Shown here: positions 1 to 10,549 of the stretch, piece by piece | Position numbering within the stretch: the stretch's first letter is position 1 | Layout of the letters: each line of letters begins with the position of its first letter | Origin: Cannabis sativa | Lineage: Eukaryota > Streptophyta > Magnoliopsida > Rosales > Cannabaceae | Direction: 5' to 3' | Length of the DNA: 64,000 bases | Assembly: GCF_029168945.1 (NCBI RefSeq) | Contig: NC_083602.1 | Coordinates: 63,756,600 to 63,820,599, forward strand | Notes under the pieces: model-generated | The model's input: the letters and a program-made list of their open reading frames with translations, nothing else | Told to the model about the DNA's origin: nothing | Database searches by the model: none | Position numbers and translations under genes: made by a program

Positions 1-83
1 CTTTTTCTCTCTAAAATTCTCTCTTTCAAAGCATCATTCTCATCTTCCAAATAATTTAAAAAAAAAGAGAAGTGTGTTCTTCA

Positions 84-1299
84 ATGGCTTCCTCATCAAG
101 AGCTCCCAAGAGAATGGCTAGTGCAATTCAACAAAGGGAAATAAGGGCAAAAGCAAGGCAAGAGCCCACTCTCTTCTTCAATGATGAAGATCACAACAAG
201 TTTGTCAATGATTTCTCCTCTAGGAAAATTCTCAAAGGTAAAATTTGTGATCTCCCTAGCCTTGATTGTGTTGATTTTAGTCATCATTTTGATACCCTAG
301 GATGGACATCTTTTATTCAAATTAATACTCCATTGTATCCTAGGCTAGTTCAAGGTTTTTATGCTTGTATTAAACCTACATTAGAACCTTTAGGTGTTAG
401 AGGAACCCTTAGAGGAGTAGCTTTTGAACTCAATGTAGCATCTCTCAATGACATGTTAGGAGCACCAAATGGTGGCATATTACTTGAACCCAAACTTTCT
501 CTCAAAAATGATGCCATTTTTAACTTTGATGAGTGTTCTAGGAATATTTGTGGTGATGGCCCTTTTATTATGAGACCAAAAAGACACCAACTCACTTTAG
601 AGGCTAAAATCCTCCACAAATTTATTGTGGCAAATCTTGCTCCTAGAAGTGGCCACCAAGATGAGATCAATTCCATTGATCAATTACTCATGCATCTCAT
701 TATAGCCAAAACCACACCCATCAACCTAGGCTATCTTATTTTAAAATTCATACTTGATGTGGACAAGCCTAATATGATTAAGGCACTTCCTTTTGGTTTT
801 CTTCTTAGCTACCTTTTTCCTCTCTTAGGAATTCCTACCCTACATGAAAAGAAAAATAATCCTACCTCTAGTGACATTCTAGGATCCAAAACTTTCAAGG
901 CTATGTTACAAATTCCTTAACAATGAGTGGGTGTTCACACCCAAAAGAGGGCAAAGAATGCAAATTGATTTGGAGAGTGATGATGAAGACATTAATTTGC
1001 CCGCAAGTGAAAGTGAAGAAGAAGAAGAAGAAGAAGAAGAAGAAGAAGAGATGCCTCCTCAAGCTCCTCCCATGCCTACTTTTCCCCAATTCAACCTTGA
1101 GGAAGCGTTTACTCGTCTTCACACTTCGGTTGACAACCAATTTCAAACCTTGCGAAATGATCTCAACTCACAACTCTCCAACCTCAACAATGACATCAAC
1201 ACCATGAGGAGTGACATGGTGCATGGGTTTGCTAATGTGCAAGAGGAGATGGCACAATGGAGGGCATACATGGATCGCTTTGGCCCCCCACCAAACTAG
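84..1299 (+). pseudogene. Sirevirus env-like / 'plant transposon protein' ORF, frameshifted
   Basis: The ATG at 84 (MASSSRAPKRMASA) begins a reading frame of about 279 codons ending at 920. The coding sense continues in another frame from about 910 through 1299. A single-base indel near 905-910 explains the break, so I treat it as one broken gene. Visible parts are a basic serine-rich N-terminus, a globular region like the putative plant transposon-protein domain found in many plant retroelements, a hydrophobic stretch around residues 230-250, then an acidic poly-Glu run (about 1014-1050) and a C-terminal coiled-coil-like segment with regularly spaced Leu/Met. A hydrophobic segment plus coiled coil fits the 'env-like' label used for Sirevirus third ORFs, but no envelope function is shown. 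No protease, integrase or RT motif is present. Confidence 0.65.
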
Positions 1300-1797
1300 T
1301 TCTTGCATTATTTTTTTTTGGCTTATTTAGTTTCCTTTTATTTTTTTTTGGTTGTGTGCAAAGGCTTCATGCCTTTTGACTTTGTGTTAGTTGGTATTTT
1401 TTTTTTATTTGTTGTTTGTTTGTTGTGTTGAATGTTATTTTGGATGTTATGTTTTTTTTAATGCATTGGCTTGTTGCTTTGTTTTTATTTTTTATCTTTT
1501 TTTCTCTTTTCTTTTATTTTTTGTGAATTCCTTGCCACCCTTTTTGATGAATCAAAAGGGGGAGAACAACTATTGATTAATTTTTGGCATCACCTCAAAT
1601 TTTTTTTGGTATCTAATCCTTTTATCATAAGTAAAAATTGAGGGGGAGTTTACAAATTCATGCAAGGTAAAATTAAAAGGTAAATTTTTTTTTTCTTGCA
1701 CACATTAAGGGGGAGCTAATCCAACTTACTTTGCTTAAATTTTTTTCTTTCCCTTTCAAAATAATCAAATATTTGATATCATCAAAAAGGGGGAGAT
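1300..1797 (+). other. T-rich 3' non-coding region with four polypurine tracts
   Basis: This stretch between the env-like ORF and the LTR has no gene. It holds four purine runs with GGGGGAG: about 1554-1564, 1641-1648, 1707-1715 and the last at 1784-1797, directly against the LTR start. The last is the expected plus-strand primer (PPT). Repeated PPT copies upstream of the 3' LTR are a described feature of Sireviruses. Confidence 0.7.
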
Positions 1798-3273
1798 TGT
1801 TAACTCAAACTTTTCGATCTCCTTGTTTTGATGATTAGCAAATATTTGATTATTATTTGTTACTAATGATTTATTGATTTTGTAGCAAATTTAAAAGAGA
1901 AAATAAATATTTTGGTATTTTTACCAAACTTTTAAAGGCAACACTAAATGGACTCAACAAGCATATCAAGAGCAAAAGATTCATCAAGGGATCAACAACT
2001 CAAGACCCTATTCAAAAGAGGTCTTCAAAATCCCAAAGTCAAAAAGTCAACCCGAAAGTCAAAGTCAAAGTCAAAGTCAAGGTCAACTCTCGGGAAAAAT
2101 CAACTTGGGATCAAAAACATGCAAATCAAGCTAGGAGGCTCATCTACATCAAGACTACTCAAAATTAAATGGTATAAATCTACTTTAGTCTTGTTAAAGC
2201 GATTTGCATAGCACACTAAGTTTTTATAAATTTGAATTTTGGCCCATTCACTAACTTGTGCAACAAGTTTTCTCACATGATAGTTCAAAAAATTTTTTGA
2301 TTGAATTTCTAAATCACATTTTGTTTAACTAAGAGAACAAAGTTGGAATTTCTGAAATCGGATAATCGAGTAAGAAGTTATGCGCGTTTAAGTCCCGAAA
2401 AATGGCACTTTTGCCACTGGTCAGCCATCCGGAATTCCGGTTGGCAACCGGAATTCCGGTTGTAATCAATCCGGAATTCCGGTTCCCATCCGGACTTCCG
2501 GTTCATGGCTGACCCCACCTCGGGAAACGTGCTAACGGCTATAAACGGCTAGTTTTTTATCAAACACTATATAAACTCGATTTTTCTTTCAAAAAATAAG
2601 TTGGTTGAGCATTTATTACATATATCTAACCTATCCAAGTGAGATTAAGGAGCTTCTAAGTTTGAAATCCAAACCAACACATTTCACACACTTTGAGCCA
2701 AAATTTGATTTTATTCATCTTAAGTGTGCTTGCTTTTCACTCTAGGTTTCCATTGTATCATCATATTTCTAGAGTGATTTTAGCTTGTATATCAAACACA
2801 TTTCCATATTGTGATTGAGGTGAGGTTGGCACCGGTTTTGTAAACAACCCGGAAATAGTGAGATTGGCACTTTAACAATCCGAGAAAGAGGTTAATAGTC
2901 CTCGGGGGTGCGAAACTATTGTAAGAGGTTTGGAAATACCTTGGTGAAAATTTCCCGGTTGTAAGGGTTAGTCAAGCCCGTTAACTTGGCTCGATATTGG
3001 AACTCAAAGCTAGGTCCATAGCTTTGAAGACCAAGGACGTAGGTGGCATAGTTCTACCGAACCTTGTAAAAATCGAGAGTTTGCATTTTCTAATCCTTAA
3101 ACTCTTTACTTTACAAGTTTAATTATTTGTCTTAATATATTGCTTGCCATACTACTTGCTTTTACTTGATTAATTGACTAATTGCATAATTTTGTGTTAA
3201 AAGTTTTAATTTTCCGAAATTAGTTTAAATTTCCAATTCACCCCCCCTCTTGGAAACATATCTTGGGCTAACA
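1798..3273 (+). repeat. 3' LTR of the Sirevirus-like element
   Basis: The LTR starts TGTTAACTC immediately after a polypurine tract and ends GGGCTAACA, giving TGTTA...TAACA terminal inverted repeats and a length of 1476 bp. A TATA box is present at about 2568-2577. A short GTCAAA-type tandem array lies near 2041-2085. The 5' LTR is outside the window, so LTR divergence cannot be used to date it. Confidence 0.8.
2429..2577 (+). promoter_or_regulatory. LTR promoter: four CCGGAATTCCGG palindromes plus TATA box
   Basis: Three exact copies of the 12-bp palindrome CCGGAATTCCGG (2429-2440, 2448-2459, 2471-2482) and one variant CCGGACTTCCGG (2490-2501) are clustered about 70-140 bp upstream of CTATATAAAC (2568-2577). 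The spacing is 19-23 bp. CG-rich palindromes in this position have been described in Sirevirus LTRs. Promoter function is inferred. Confidence 0.6.
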
Positions 3274-3543
3274 GAAGAGCCTATAAAGACGGTAGGATAT
3301 AACTAATAAAATTCTCTACAGTAGTTTTATATTGATTGGTTTTTGCATTCTTTTTATGCTATATTTCTTTTTTCCTAAAAACAAGTAGAGGAATTCATGT
3401 GTCATTCAGCAAGCTCAGTATATATCTTTATGGTAAAGGTGCAAATATTGATTCCAGACCTTTGCTAAGCAATCATTTTTCCCTTAAACTAAGCTCTTTA
3501 TTGTGTCTTCTTTATTTTTCAGGTCATTAATCATATTTAGAGA

Positions 3544-4178
3544 ATGTCTTCATCTGATTTTGAATCTCCGAAGAAAACATCTAAAAATACGCAATCCCCT
3601 TCTTCTACTCGTGGTGTGAAAAGAAAGTGCATTGGTGAAACATCTAAATGGAACAAGGTTTTTTCTAATTATTCTCTTAAAGTACCAAGCTACTTATTTT
3701 CCATGCTCTTTTATTTAATATCAGTTTATTCATGATTTATTTTCAATGATCTTTTATATTGAAATTTAATATTAATTCATCTTAGCTACTTATTTGCAGT
3801 GACTGTGGTGCATTTGTGATTGCTTTTGCTGATCACATAATTCATGACACCATAAATGGCATATCTCCTAAACTCAACATTGCCAATTATCGTGATGACC
3901 TTGCTGTTTGTCTTTACCATCATGCTAAAAAGAAGCAAGAGGATGGGTACAAGACTGATGTAGAGGAACCTGAAAGGCCTGAGAAAACGAAGAAGAAGAC
4001 TGATGTAGAGGAACCTGAAAAGCCCGAGAAGGAAAAGAAGAAGACTGATGCAGAGGCACCTGAAAAGACTGAAAAGAAGAAAAAGAAGGATGTTGAAGAG
4101 GCACCTAGAAAACTTGAGAAGAAGAAAAGGAAGGTTGTTCAAGACGCACCTGAAAAACCCGAGAAGAAAAAGATGTAG
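3544..4178 (+). pseudogene. Ulp1-like (C48) cysteine protease fragment, 3' exons
   Basis: Two exon-like blocks are visible. The first (about 3544-3670) encodes a Ser/Lys-rich linker beginning MSSSDFESPKKTSK. After an AT-rich intron ending TTTGCAG at 3799, the second (3800-4178) opens with DCGAFVIAFADHI. DCG followed by a hydrophobic helix is the active-site cysteine motif of Ulp1/SENP peptidases (Cys codon at 3804-3806). The His and Asp of the triad would lie upstream and are absent or off-window. The C-terminus is a Lys/Glu/Pro tail of about five imperfect repeats. Such genes are carried by KI-MULEs; whether they act on SUMO is unknown. The 5' part was separated by the Sirevirus-like insertion. 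Confidence 0.6.
3946..4175 (+). repeat. Imperfect ~45-bp coding repeat (EEPEKPEKxKKK tail)
   Basis: About five imperfect in-frame copies encode units like TDVEEPEKPEKEKKK at the C-terminus of the Ulp1-like protein. The tail is highly charged and low in complexity, as in other transposon-carried Ulp1 proteins. Confidence 0.6.
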
Positions 4179-4884
4179 TAGTTTTATATTTTTTGTGTGA
4201 ACATAAATTGAGTTCTTATTCTTAATGTCTCAGGCAGGCTCTTTGAGATTTCATACTTTGTTTCAAACACACCTGGTTACTTTCTTATATTGTTAGGTTA
4301 CTTTGTAAAGCATGACAAACACACCTGGTTATTTTTTTTCCTAATCTTTTTCAATGAATAGGTGTCTTCTAATTCTTGTTTCAGTAATAAAAATTGGATT
4401 TAGTAATGATGAGTAGCCGTATTATGTACCAGGTTACTTTATAAATCATAATAGACATACTAAGTTACTTTTTTTTATTAAATCAAGACATCAAATTTTA
4501 TAAGTAAAAAAATTAAAATTATACTTGAAACAAAAACAAATCTGTATAAATTGAAATTTTAATGGTACCAGGTTAATTAATTTTCTTAATTGAATTTCAA
4601 AATACTGATATTAGGTTACTTTCTTATGTAGTTAGGTTACTTTGTAAAGCATGACAAACACACTAGGTTACTTTTTTCTTCTTCATTTTTTTTATTATTT
4701 TGTTTTTTAAAAAAAAAGTATTCAAAGTTTGATCAATATTCATTTAAGCAAAAGAACTAATGTTTTCCCAAGGTAAAGAATGTAACAAATCATTACAACC
4801 TTATGTAGTATGATGTCCATAGTAACTTGTTCCTTTTTTATGAATGAATATAACGAGCAACATCCTTAAGTAAAAGTAAATGAA
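4179..4884. other. Spacer between convergent MULE genes with repeated GGTTAC motifs
   Basis: No gene is visible. The AT-rich spacer contains GGTTAC, mostly as AGGTTACTTT or CTGGTTACTTT, at 4275, 4296, 4432, 4614, 4635 and 4666. A block of about 65 bp around 4265-4335 (paired GGTTAC motifs and AAAGCATGACAAACACAC) recurs around 4605-4675. Confidence 0.55.
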
Positions 4885-5854
4885 TCATTCTCTTGGCTTG
4901 TGTGGCTTCTCCATAGGTGGGTTTCTGCACGTTTTTCTATTATGACCTGATTTGCCACATCGTCCACACTTCATAACCACTCTTGGCTCTCCCCGTGCTC
5001 TTATCCTTCTCCTCCTTGGTCTACCGGGAGGAATTTTTCCTTTTGGAGGTAGGACAAGTATGTCCAATTCTTCTGGTAGACTCCATTCATCCTCATGTGG
5101 CAAAGGATAAACTGTTTCTGCATAAGTTGCTTTCATTGTTTCAGTTTTGTAGTAAGCAGAACAAAACTCATGATTGTCCTTCTACTAATGTTTGCAACTT
5201 GTGAGTTTCAATGATTGTCTTATCTTCTTCCCTTTTTCTTTTGTTTCTTGTAGTTTCTTCAATGATGAAGTCAGCAACTTCATTAGTATAATCAGTAAGT
5301 CTTCTGGAATTATGGTTACTTGAGGTACCATCTTCAAATATCTCACTTTCAATTATTGTTCTTGCTTGTAGTACCAAGGAACCAATCCCCATGTTGTGTA
5401 TTGCAGCTTGATTTTTTTCTGAATGTTGGTAATGTGTTTGGATCAATTCATGATTAGTAACCTGTCACAAAAACTAAAGTTATTCTTTTAATTAACATAT
5501 AACATTATTTCAAAATTATATATGTTTAATTGTTACCGTATTTTGGAATGAAGTATAATAACATTCTTCTATGCACAATGGTAACTCAAGTATAGAATTG
5601 CAACTCTTCTTCAAGTCTATGTAAAAAAGCACCGAGTTGTTAGTCAACATCTTTATCGGTGGCTCACTTTTAGTTACTTGGTATGAGATCTCAACATTGT
5701 CCCAAGTAGTGTTTATTTCATTTTTGATCAAATTTCCAAGATCAAATAATGAACAATTCTCTGGAATATGTACACCAGCCACTTTGTAATTTGAGTAGCA
5801 GTTACTTTCATTCCACTCTCCTCCATAATGAATTAATGCTTTAACAAAATTCAT
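4885..5854 (-). pseudogene. MuDR-type MULE transposase, catalytic core deleted
   Basis: Read on the minus strand, exon 1 (5854-5537) encodes a MULE N-terminal region with VKALIHYGGEW. A 75-nt intron follows (5536-5462, GT...AG, in phase). Exon 2 continues from 5461 to about 5168 with a polar, Lys/Glu-rich segment. Sequence near 5137-5167 then jumps to the extreme C-terminus (5136-4885), which contains a GRPRRRRIRARGEP basic motif and a zinc knuckle, CGRCGKSGHNRKTC (CX2CX4HX4C). The DDE domain and SWIM zinc finger expected between them, several hundred residues, are missing, so an internal deletion has removed the catalytic part. The family assignment rests on the zinc-knuckle tail, the N-terminus and the neighbouring Ulp1 gene. 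Confidence 0.65.
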
Positions 5855-5934
5855 TCTCCAAGAAAATTACAAGTATCAGGTCACTTCCTGAAGCAAAAAG
5901 AAAAAATAAAAATCATTTATACAGATTTGTGGTA

Positions 5935-7145
5935 TAAGAAACACAATCATATTCAAATTGTACCCACAACACAACGAACACAACCATATTCAAATTTAAA
6001 GTTCCAGGTTACATTCGGAAGGCAATAAAAAACCCTAAGATTGAACTAGCAGGTGACTTTTTTCAAGGCATGGTATTTTTCTGCTATTAATTGCAGCCAC
6101 AACACAACAAACACAACCATATTCAAATTTAAAGTTCCAGGTTACATTCAGAGGCAATAAAAAACCCTAAGATTGAACTAGCAGGTGACTTTTTTCAAGG
6201 CATGGTATTTTTTTGCTATAAATTGCACCCACAACACAACAAATACAACTATATTCAAATTTAAAGTTCCAGGTTACATTCAGAGGCAATAAAAAACCCT
6301 AAGATTGAACTACCAGGTGACTTTTTTCAAGGCATGGTATTTTTTTGCTATAAATTGCACCCACAACACAACAAACACAACCATATTCAAATTTAAAGTT
6401 CCGAGGTTACATTCGGAAGGCAATAAAAAATCCTAAGATTGAACTAGCAGGTGACTTTTTTCAAGGCATGGTATTTTTTTGCTATAAATTGCACCCACAA
6501 CACAATAAACACAACCATATTCAAATTTAAAGTTCCAGGTTACATTCAGAGGCTATAAAAAACCCTAAGATTGAACTAGCAGGTGACTTTTTTCAAGGCA
6601 TGGTATTTTTTTGCTATAAATTACACCCACAGCACAACAAACACAACCATTTTTAAATTTAAAGTTCCAAGTTACATTCGAGGCAATAAAAAACCCTAAG
6701 ATTGAACTAGTAGATGAATTTTTTCAAATTGCAACAACAACACAACAAACACAACCATTTTCAAATTTAAAGTTCCAGGTTACATTCAGAGGCAATAAAA
6801 AACCCTAAGATTGAACTAGCAGGTGACTTTTTTCAAGGCATGGTATTTTTCTGCTATTAATTGCAGCCACAACACAACAAACACAATCATATTCAAATTT
6901 AAAGTTCCAGGTTACATTCAGAGGCAATAAAAAACCCTAAGATTGAACTAGCATGTGACTTTTTTCAAGGCATGGTATTTTTCTGCTATTAATTGCAGCC
7001 ACAACACAACAAACACAACCATATTCAAATTTAAAGTTCCAGGTTACATTCAGAGGCAATAAAAAACCCTAAGATTGAACTAGCAGGTGATTTTTTTCAA
7101 GATATGAGAGTTCTTTTGTTAAAAATTACAATCACAGCACAACAC
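5935..7145. repeat. Nine-copy ~132-bp tandem repeat in the MULE 5' region
   Basis: Units carry the landmark GTTCCAGGTTACATTC, starting at 6001, 6134, 6266, 6398, 6532, 6664, 6772, 6904 and 7036. Steps are 132-134 bp, except one of 108 bp where about 24 bp is deleted. Other shared parts are ACAACACAACAAACACAA, AAAAAACCCTAAGATTGAAC and a TTTTTTCAAGGCATGGTATT block. It lies directly upstream of the transposase start on the minus strand. Each unit carries GGTTAC, the motif repeated on the other side of the transposase. Confidence 0.9.
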
Positions 7146-7758
7146 ATTACTATGAGAACCAAAATAAAAACCTAAAAATGAAAATTCCTTATCATTTTTC
7201 CTAAATAATATGTTAACTACATCAAGAATGTAATCAAATTCAATAGTTTGTTACCTTTGTCTATTTTGACTTCAGATTTTATTGATTTTCGTCATCGGCG
7301 GCTGTAGGATCATGAACAATAAGATGAAGAATGATAATCACACTAGAGGAGAAGGAAAGAAGTCAGATGAGAATCGCAAGAAACTTGAGAATTCCCTTGA
7401 GCTGCTATGCCGAACATGAGAATTCCATTGACCTTCATATATTAAGAAACCTAAGATCAACCATATGAGTTGCACAGAGACAAAAGCACCAAGAATTTCA
7501 GAGAGAAATCGCAGGAGAAGGGAAGAAATCGTAACAGAGTGCAAAATGAATCGTAACAGAATTTCAGAGTTACAAGAATTGGTGAATTTGGATATTTAGG
7601 GTGGGAATTTTATAAATGGAAATATCCTTTTATAGGTATTCTATTTTTTCCATTTTTTAAGTTTTTTATTTTTTTTTCCAGATTTTAAGTTTTTTTTTAT
7701 AAATGTCCATATTTTTCAAAATGGTTTTAAGAAATTCCATATTTATAAAAAAATTCCC
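7146..7758 (-). other. MULE 5' leader and probable right terminal inverted repeat
   Basis: No convincing protein is seen. The section 7250-7560 could hold an untranslated first exon of the minus-strand transposase. From about 7620 to 7758 it becomes a run of A/T tracts punctuated by TGGACATTT- and TGGAATTTC-like blocks, ending (minus strand) with GGGAATTTTT. That resembles long plant MULE TIRs. Confidence 0.45.
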
Positions 7759-8470
7759 TTTTATTTTTTTAGGGTCATATTCTTAACCCCGTTCAAGAAA
7801 GGAACCCCGTCAAATATTTTTTCAATATGTTAAAAAGGTATAAGTTTAGAACTTTAATTTATTCTTTCTAATATAGAGATTTGTACAATGTAATGTATTA
7901 TTTATTAATTGAAGTTACTAATTATTAATGTTATTTTTAAAAATTATATTAATTATTTATTTTTGAGTTAATTTTTTTTATACATATTCCATATAATTAT
8001 TAAAATTAGATTTATTAATTATTGCAAAAACAAATATGAATGAAATGTAAAAAATTCAAAAGAAAAATCTAATAAAAGTGAGATAAAAGGTCACCTATCA
8101 TCTTTTCTTTTTTTTTTTAAAGAAAAAAAAAGTGTGATAAAAGTTTATATCCTATTTTTTTAATAAAGCGTGGGATAAGATAAAAGGGGACTTTTTATCC
8201 CAATTTTTTTGAAAAAAGGCGGGATAAAAGAGTATCACTTGATCATAATTTTTATTTAGACTTTTTATTCTACTGGCACATATCTCGATTATTATTTTAG
8301 TAAAAGTTAGGACAAAATGACCTTAAAAACTGAGATTAAAAATCCTTTCATATAATAGTGAGTGTTTATTATGTTTGGAACCTACCGAATACTCTTTAAA
8401 AATAAGACAACTAATACTGCTAATCTCTTACTTACAAAATAAAAAATTCCTAGTGTAAAGATATATTTAT
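7759..8470. other. AT-rich intergenic sequence
   Basis: No gene recognised. GATAAAAG/CTTTTATCCC-type words recur at 8080-8235 in both orientations (for example GGGGACTTTTTATCCC), which may mark a small degraded inverted-repeat element. Confidence 0.4.
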
Positions 8471-9650
8471 TCTATATAAAATGTTGCTATATAACTAAAT
8501 TCTTGATTTATGAGAAATTAGTGGGTGAATTTTATTTAAAAAAAAATTATTCAAAAATAACAATTTTTTTGGCTGAGGTTAAATTCAAAAAATATATACG
8601 ATTTTTTTGGCAGAGTTTAAATTCAAAAAATATATACAATTGACATTGCCCTACATCCGATTGCCACCAATATTTAGAGTCTTGGTTTGGTTTGCTGCGT
8701 TTTGAACACCAATATTTGGATTATGTTTGTGACCTTCAAAATAGTTTCTGATTTGTTTGTGGTTGATTCCCACAATGTATTTACGGTAGATTAGTGGTGT
8801 GTATATAATTGTATGACCCTCATTCTTCTAGCTTTCTTTTTCTAATGGAAACAAAAAGTAGCATTTTGTGGGTTTAAATGTTTATTTGCTTCTCTTTCAT
8901 GTAGTCTATTTATTTTATGATTTCTTTTTTACCTCTGGTTTTGTTCTGTTTATTTAAGAGTTTCTTTTTACGGGTCATTTTGTTAAATTTGATATACTAT
9001 ACCCTACAATGGAGAAATCTGGGTATGGAAGAAACGGTATTTACAGGTCTCTGAGACCACCTCTACACCTCCCCAACAACAACAATCTCTCAATGGTTTC
9101 ATTCCTTTTCAGAAACTCATCTTCATACCTACAAAAGCCATCCCTCATTTATTATATTATTATTATTAGTCAATTATTTATTCTTATAATTCAACTTTTT
9201 AATTTATATTTATTAATTATTTAATTTTAATTATTTCTCATGTTTTATATATTAATTTTACTTTTCATTCCTACATATTTATTTATTATTTTTGTAAAAT
9301 TTCTTTTCCAGAATATTTTTTATTTATTATTTTATGCAAATTTTATTTTTCTTCTTTAAAAGAATTTTTCTTCTAATTTAACATGTTAGTCACTTTTTTC
9401 TTATAATTTTCCAATTTTATATAGGTTATTTATTTTAATTTCTAATATTACTAATTTTTTAGTATTATTAATAACAATGTGTACATCATAGGTTTATATA
9501 TACAATTATGGCATTCTTAACTAGTTTACTTTCATAAAACAAATCTTTTAAAAAATAATTTACAATTAGTTATTGAATTCTTAAAAAAAAATTCACTAAA
9601 ATTTAAATAAAACTAATATTTACGTGGCTCGCTACGTAACTTTCATCTAG
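8471..9650 (+). mobile_element. Probable non-autonomous Helitron with captured gene fragment
   Basis: The 3' end has the Helitron signature: a hairpin TTACGT-GGCTCGCT-ACGTAA (9620-9639), a short spacer, then CTAG at 9647-9650 followed by T. The candidate 5' end is TCTATATAAAATG at 8471; the base before it is T rather than the preferred A, so this end is uncertain. There is no Rep/helicase ORF. A host gene fragment lies inside (9009-9150), consistent with the known habit of Helitrons of carrying gene pieces. A near-duplicate ~43-bp unit (GGCTGAGGTTAAATTC / GGCAGAGTTTAAATTC) at about 8560-8640 is also inside. Confidence 0.5.
9009..9150 (+). pseudogene. N-terminal fragment of a 4-coumarate-CoA ligase-like gene (4CLL7-type)
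   Basis: The ATG at 9009 opens a frame starting MEKSGYGRNGIYRSLRPP and continuing with SMVSFLFRNSSSY. From memory of the family this matches the first ~47 residues of the plant acyl-activating enzyme clade that includes Arabidopsis 4CL-like 7 (At4g05160), a probable peroxisomal carboxylate-CoA ligase. Similarity stops after the equivalent of KPSLI near 9150, where an AT-rich run begins. All adenylation-domain motifs (AMP-binding loop, hinge, C-terminal Lys) are absent. A full enzyme is about 540 residues, so this is a truncated fragment. It lies 500 bp upstream of the Helitron-type 3' end, suggesting capture. Confidence 0.7.
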
Positions 9651-10260
9651 TATATATATAAATATATCATTGCTTTCTCATATATATATAAGAATATTGT
9701 TGGAGTTAATAGACAATATCAAAAATTCTTGAGTATTCAAACAGGATAAAAACACTTACACAAAAGTCATTGAGTACTCAAAATAATATGCAAATATAGA
9801 AGAAGTAAACAACAATGAAAGCAATGAAAACAACAAACACTAAAAAATATAGTGGTTCAGTAAGAACTCGACCACCTTAGTCCACTATTTGGAAAGTAGT
9901 GATCAAGTTCATTATGTGGCAGGTCATCCCTTCATATACAAAGCAGTTGTCCTTTCAATTATATAGTCGATCTATAATGGTTGTTTTATATTAAATGGCA
10001 TTAAATAAAATAAACATGTTAGAACATAAATAAGCTATGAACGGTTTTACTGGTTACATCTAAGTCTAAAACGCTTGTGACTTCCTTTAGTGTATAATGC
10101 AGGTTCATCTGGATTGTCGCGTACTAAATAGTCATTCAGGTTTATATTATGAAAAGACAGTCTTTTCATAAGGTGCAGGAGAGAAACACTTTGTCTTCAC
10201 ATATTTTCTATATATCGCGGCTGTGCCTACTTTTCTTTATTTCCTTCTTTTATACTATTA
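9651..10260. other. Intergenic sequence, possible old LTR-like remnant
   Basis: No gene seen. TGTTGGAGTTAATAG at about 9698 and a block GTGGTTCAGTAAGAACTCGACC near 9850 recall plant LTR sequence, but no matching end, primer site or target duplication could be found. Confidence 0.3.
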
Positions 10261-10549
10261 TTTTTTTGATTAATAGGGTTCATTGTATTGCTCAAACAAA
10301 TCTTTACATCTTACATCTTTACAATTTCTAATCATTTACAACTTACTATCTATTATCCACACCAACATCAACATCAACATCTACATAATCATCAAATTTA
10401 CATCCATTACATTTCAGTTAGATCCTCAAAAGCCATTGCTTGTCCTCTTCTTTGAGCTTGGTTGACAGCCCCAATATTCTGAGTTTACTCTCTTACTGAA
10501 TCCTCTGTACTATCACTTTGGTATGCCATAGTTTTTAGTGCCAAAGGAC

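Larger units (their letters stand above)
1..3273 (+). mobile_element. 3' part of a Sirevirus-like Ty1/copia retrotransposon
   Basis: The window opens inside an LTR retrotransposon. In order there is an extra ORF (84-1299), a T-rich non-coding stretch with four GGGGGAG polypurine runs, and a complete 3' LTR (1798-3273). A late env-like ORF, multiplied polypurine tracts and CG-rich palindromes upstream of the LTR TATA box are together known hallmarks of the Sirevirus (SIRE1/Maximus) lineage; the assignment is inferred from them. Gag, pol and the 5' LTR lie outside the window. The element abuts DNA that continues a Ulp1-like gene at 3274, so it probably inserted into the Mutator-like element there. 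The candidate 5-bp target copy after the LTR is GAAGA (3274-3278); its partner is off-window. Confidence 0.75.
3274..7758. mobile_element. Degenerate Mutator-like element carrying a Ulp1-like gene (KI-MULE type)
   Basis: A Ulp1-family protease tail on the + strand converges on a MuDR-type transposase on the - strand, the arrangement known from Kaonashi-type (KI-) MULEs. The right end, read on the minus strand from 7758, begins GGGAATTTTT and continues as an AT-rich sequence of about 140 bp resembling plant MULE terminal inverted repeats. The left end is not visible because the Sirevirus-like element interrupts it and the window ends. The transposase has lost its catalytic core, so this copy cannot move by itself. 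Confidence 0.65.

Noticed and set aside
1391..1576. A 61-codon Phe/Cys-rich frame
   Set aside because: Product of the T-rich non-coding tract before the polypurine runs.
5935..7145. CRISPR-like array
   Set aside because: Units are contiguous ~132-bp tandem repeats without unique spacers, in plant DNA beside a MULE transposase.
7338..7544. A 68-codon minus-strand frame in the MULE leader
   Set aside because: No family resemblance and no support as a coding exon; more likely untranslated leader.
9009..9224. A functional 4CL-like gene
   Set aside because: Only the first ~47 residues match. The frame then runs into AT-rich sequence and no further exon is seen downstream before LINE 1.
9698..10367. 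A separate LTR from TGTTGGAGTTAAT to ACCAACA
   Set aside because: The proposed right end lies inside the LINE 1 3' UTR, and there is no target duplication, primer site or partner.
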